From contig CAYJFD010000004.1 in the NCBI GenBank assembly GCA_964369605.1, forward strand, positions 1-64,000: a stretch of 64,000 nt of DNA. Direction: 5' to 3'. Below the pieces are notes generated by a model. The model made no database searches. It saw only the letters and a program-made list of their open reading frames with translations, and was not told the DNA's origin. The position numbers and the translations under genes were made by a program. The stretch's first letter is position 1, and each line of letters begins with the position of its first letter. This document shows, in pieces, positions 61,678 through 64,000 of the stretch. Source of the DNA: CAYJFD01 sp964369605. Lineage in GTDB: Bacteria; Bacteroidota; Bacteroidia; Bacteroidales; UBA932.

Positions 61678-62859
61678 ATGATAAATATATCTAAACATAT
61701 CCATTACATCGGAACTAACGATAGGAAGAAGCACCTTTTTGAAAACAACTGGCCTCTTCCGCAAGGAGTTTCGTATAACTCTTATATTATAGTTGATGAA
61801 AAAACAGCGATAATAGATACACTTGAGTTTGGCTCAGATCAAAACTACCTTGACACGATTAATGTAGCACTTAATGGAAAGGCTCTTGACTACCTTATCG
61901 TAAATCATATGGAGCCTGATCACGCAAGTATGATCGGAGAACTACTAAGAAATTTCCCTCAAATGAAAGTTGTTGGAAATGCTAAGACTTTCACCTTTCT
62001 TGTATCCTACTATAATCTTAGCCAAGATCGTTTTATGGAAGTTGGAGACGGGGACAGCCTAGACTTAGGATATCATAAACTACAGTTCGCATTAGTACCA
62101 TGGGTGCACTGGCCAGAAACTATGGTGACTTACGATACTACCGATCAAGTATTATTCTCATGTGATGCTTTTGGAACATTCGGAACACTTGATGGAGCTA
62201 TCTTCGACGACGAAGTAAATTTCGAATTTTACGAGAGTGAAATGAGAAGATATTACTCAAATATTGTAGGAAAGTGGTCTTCTATGGTTCAGAAGGCTAT
62301 TGCTAAACTAGCTGGTATTCCTATTAAAATTATTTGTCCATCGCACGGACCGATTTGGAGACAGGACCCATCAAAGGTGCTTGGTCTTTATGATAAATGG
62401 AGTAAGTACGAGAGTGAAAAGGGCTGTGTCATAGCCTATGCATCTATGTATGGTAATACAGAACAAATGGCTGATAAAATAGCTAGAGAACTATGTGAGA
62501 AAGGCGTAAAGAACATTCGCATCTACGACGTTTCAAAAACCCATGTATCTTACATACTAAATGACATCTGGAAGTACAACTCACTGATCTTAGGTTCTTG
62601 TGCTTACAATGGTGATATGCACCCTATGATGGCAGCTTTAACACACGAAATAGAGGTAGCTATGCCTCAAAAGCGCACACTAGGTTTATTTGGAAGTTCT
62701 ACTTGGAATGGAGCTGGCTTAAAAGCTCTAGAGAAGTTTGCTGGAAAGATGAAAATGGACCTATGCCCTATCACTGTCGAACTTTCTGGAGGGTATAAGG
62801 ATGAAAAACTGATGAATCTAGACGATTTTGCTAAAACATTTGCAGAGTCTATTAAATAA
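61678..62859 (+). CDS. Flavodiiron protein (FprA family, A-type flavoprotein)
   Basis: 393 aa. An N-terminal metallo-beta-lactamase-like domain holds the di-iron ligands H77-E79-D81-H82 (NHMEPDHASM) with later ligands in VPWVHWPETMV, SCDAFGTFG and CPSHGPIW. The C-terminal flavodoxin domain begins CVIAYASMYGNTEQMADKIARELCEKG (FMN-phosphate loop). The family reduces O2 to water, or NO to N2O, using electrons from rubredoxin or an NADH partner, and protects anaerobes. The stop codon of ligA is four bases upstream and the YihY-like gene follows after five bases. Confidence 0.93.
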   Translation: MINISKHIHYIGTNDRKKHLFENNWPLPQGVSYNSYIIVDEKTAIIDTLEFGSDQNYLDTINVALNGKALDYLIVNHMEPDHASMIGELLRNFPQMKVVGNAKTFTFLVSYYNLSQDRFMEVGDGDSLDLGYHKLQFALVPWVHWPETMVTYDTTDQVLFSCDAFGTFGTLDGAIFDDEVNFEFYESEMRRYYSNIVGKWSSMVQKAIAKLAGIPIKIICPSHGPIWRQDPSKVLGLYDKWSKYESEKGCVIAYASMYGNTEQMADKIARELCEKGVKNIRIYDVSKTHVSYILNDIWKYNSLILGSCAYNGDMHPMMAALTHEIEVAMPQKRTLGLFGSSTWNGAGLKALEKFAGKMKMDLCPITVELSGGYKDEKLMNLDDFAKTFAESIK

Positions 62860-62864
62860 ATAGG

Positions 62865-63827
62865 ATGAAGCTAATAGAGAAAATATCAAATATATATGAC
62901 CAGGTAAATAAATTTTTTACTGAGGATATTTGGCTTATCAATAAGCACGAAGCCTCACGTAGAAGAGCTATCGTATCTCATCAAATACGAATTACCCTTA
63001 TTACCTCAAAGAATTTTGGCGATAATAATCTAGGGTGGCAATCTGTTGCCCTAAGCTATTTCTCTATTATTTCCTTTGTACCTATGGTTGCTCTTATATT
63101 TCTGATAACTAACGGTTTCGGATTAGCAGAGCATTTAAAAGAATTACTATATACATTTATTGATAATACAGAGATATTAGATATCGTATTTAATATCTCT
63201 GACAATATTATACATACAGCTAAGGAAGGCCCCTACGGGATCATTTCATTTATCCTGTTCATTTGGCTATTCATTTGGCTAATGCTTTGTGTTGAAAAAT
63301 CCTTTAACTTGATATGGAAAGTGGAGAAGGCTAGGAATTTGTGGAAGAAAATGATATCCTATATTACCATTATTTTCCTTTCTCCATTTGTGATAATTAC
63401 CTTCTTAACTATGATTATCACCCTAAACTCAGGTGCAAGCTACATACGCTCTGAGATACCTTCCATTTCTGCCCTAAGTGACACAATTATATGGGTAGGC
63501 GCCTATATTCTGGCAACCATAGCATTTACACTTCTATATAAATTTATACCTAACGCTAAGGTATACTTTATATCAGCACTTAAGTCAGCACTGATATCCG
63601 CTCTTGCATTTACCGTTATCCAGTTTCTTTACTTAGAAACACAGTTTATGGTATCTAGGTTAAATGCGGTTTACGGGGCTTTTGCTGCCTTTCCTCTATT
63701 TTTAATTTGGTTAAATATGGGATGGTTCATTATCCTCACAGGGGTAGGACTATCGTATGCTTATCAAAAAGAGGAGGAATATATACAACGAATAATTCAG
63801 AAAAAAACATTAACAAAAGATGAATAA
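62865..63827 (+). CDS. YihY/BrkB-family inner-membrane protein
   Basis: 320 aa with about six hydrophobic spans (WQSVALSYFSIISFVPMVALIFLITNGFG, YGIISFILFIWLFIWLMLCVEKSFNLIW, MISYITIIFLSPFVIITFLTMIITL, IIWVGAYILATIAFTLLYKF, LISALAFTVIQFLYLE, AAFPLFLIWLNMGWFIILTGVGLSYA). These match YihY/BrkB in order, and the family signature VEKSFNLIWKVEKARNLWKK is present. It is often mislabelled ribonuclease BN. The function is unknown. Its last eight bases overlap the start of the next gene. Confidence 0.85.
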   Translation: MKLIEKISNIYDQVNKFFTEDIWLINKHEASRRRAIVSHQIRITLITSKNFGDNNLGWQSVALSYFSIISFVPMVALIFLITNGFGLAEHLKELLYTFIDNTEILDIVFNISDNIIHTAKEGPYGIISFILFIWLFIWLMLCVEKSFNLIWKVEKARNLWKKMISYITIIFLSPFVIITFLTMIITLNSGASYIRSEIPSISALSDTIIWVGAYILATIAFTLLYKFIPNAKVYFISALKSALISALAFTVIQFLYLETQFMVSRLNAVYGAFAAFPLFLIWLNMGWFIILTGVGLSYAYQKEEEYIQRIIQKKTLTKDE

Positions 63828-64000
63828 ATTGTTTGATATGAAGCTTAGTGAAACGGCGGTTGACTTTATCGACCACGAAGGCTTCCATAATCTAATAAAT
63901 AACACTAAAGAGGATGCCGTAAGATGTAGAGAGATTTTTAAAAAATCTATGGAGAAGAAGCCTCTAAATCTTGAAGAAGTAGCGGCACTTCTAGCTATTA
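63820..64000 (+). CDS. HydG/ThiH-family radical SAM protein, N-terminus only
   Basis: Open from an ATG at 63820 (overlapping the previous stop by 8 bases) to the window end; a second ATG is at 63838. The 60 visible residues include AVDFIDHEGFHNLINN and CREIFKKSMEKKPLNLEEVAALLA, which resemble the N-terminal helical part of HydG, the [FeFe]-hydrogenase maturase that makes CO and cyanide from tyrosine. ThiH (thiazole synthesis) starts differently in my recollection but shares this helical layout. The cluster motif lies beyond the edge. The anaerobic setting fits HydG, so I favour it, with moderate confidence. Confidence 0.55.
   Translation, partial: MNKLFDMKLSETAVDFIDHEGFHNLINNTKEDAVRCREIFKKSMEKKPLNLEEVAALLAI

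Noticed and set aside
1..64000. CRISPR arrays, insertion sequences, prophage, tRNA or rRNA genes
   Set aside because: No regularly spaced repeats, transposase or integrase motifs, or tRNA cloverleaf sequences were seen in the intergenic stretches. The rRNA-sized gaps do not exist.

Overview
The window is a dense, AT-rich stretch of chromosome from an anaerobic member of the Bacteroidetes, most likely a Bacteroidales-type organism. Several things point there. Most transcription units are preceded by the phylum's -7 promoter motif TAnnTTTG (listed below) rather than by Shine-Dalgarno-led starts. There are many lipoproteins with a Cys close behind a hydrophobic segment. Family markers include a TamL-type lipoprotein, Omp28 and DUF6029-like barrel proteins, a BACON lipoprotein, a TPR-LuxR membrane regulator, and a short primary sigma factor (286 aa). 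A ferredoxin-linked 2-oxoacid oxidoreductase, an ADP-forming acyl-CoA synthetase, a flavodiiron protein and the start of a HydG-like gene indicate fermentative, oxygen-defended, probably hydrogen-metabolising life. I saw no phage, insertion sequence, CRISPR array, rRNA or tRNA.

Layout. 1-11.5 kb: TamL (cut by the left edge), arginine decarboxylase, a TrmH-type RNA methylase, RfbC, a secreted amidase with an inserted golvesin-like domain, then a minus-strand unit recQ - lipoprotein - PIF1/HRDC helicase. 11.7-20.3 kb: PEP carboxykinase, a flavin oxidoreductase, a bidirectional terminator, the cell-envelope unit tlpA-like - barrel - Omp28, then punA - HAD - MBL. 20.4-25.7 kb: a catabolic operon, ADP-forming acyl-CoA synthetase, a 45-aa membrane peptide and a four-gene 2-oxoisovalerate:ferredoxin oxidoreductase (ferredoxin, VorB, VorA, VorC), followed by a terminator and a FlK-like thioesterase. 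Together these would convert branched-chain 2-oxoacids to acyl-CoA, reduced ferredoxin and ATP.

25.8-37.3 kb: MATE pump, RNase Y, a structured RNA that I read as 6S RNA, ZapA and a coiled-coil partner, a beta-barrel protein, dihydroorotase, an EamA transporter, Tex and a ClC channel. 37.4-42.1 kb: glycosyltransferase, a clostripain-like lipoprotein protease, a 364-base gene-free stretch with a candidate small RNA, and a TPR-HTH regulator. 42.1-48.7 kb: YgiQ radical SAM protein, ArgS, the primary sigma factor, and an ABC-GntR-membrane operon with a palindromic candidate operator at its promoter.

48.8-52.8 kb: SIMPL protein, DUF454 protein, ferritin, a secreted hypothetical and a BACON lipoprotein. 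53.0-58.3 kb: a LuxR regulator with a degenerate receiver paired with a RIC/YtfE-like di-iron hemerythrin protein, then a minus-strand unit alpha/beta hydrolase - phosphohexomutase - radical SAM - DsrE. 58.4-64 kb: an esterase-like lipoprotein, LigA, flavodiiron protein, a YihY-type membrane protein and a HydG/ThiH-like gene cut by the right edge.

The items most worth a second look are the probable 6S RNA, the RIC-like/pseudo-receiver pair, the GntR operator, the hairpin that ends three bases before the thioesterase start codon, the candidate small RNA near 40.1 kb, and the unrecognised 45-aa membrane peptide inside the catabolic operon. I found no large system that I would call wholly new; most of the gene content is ordinary for the phylum.
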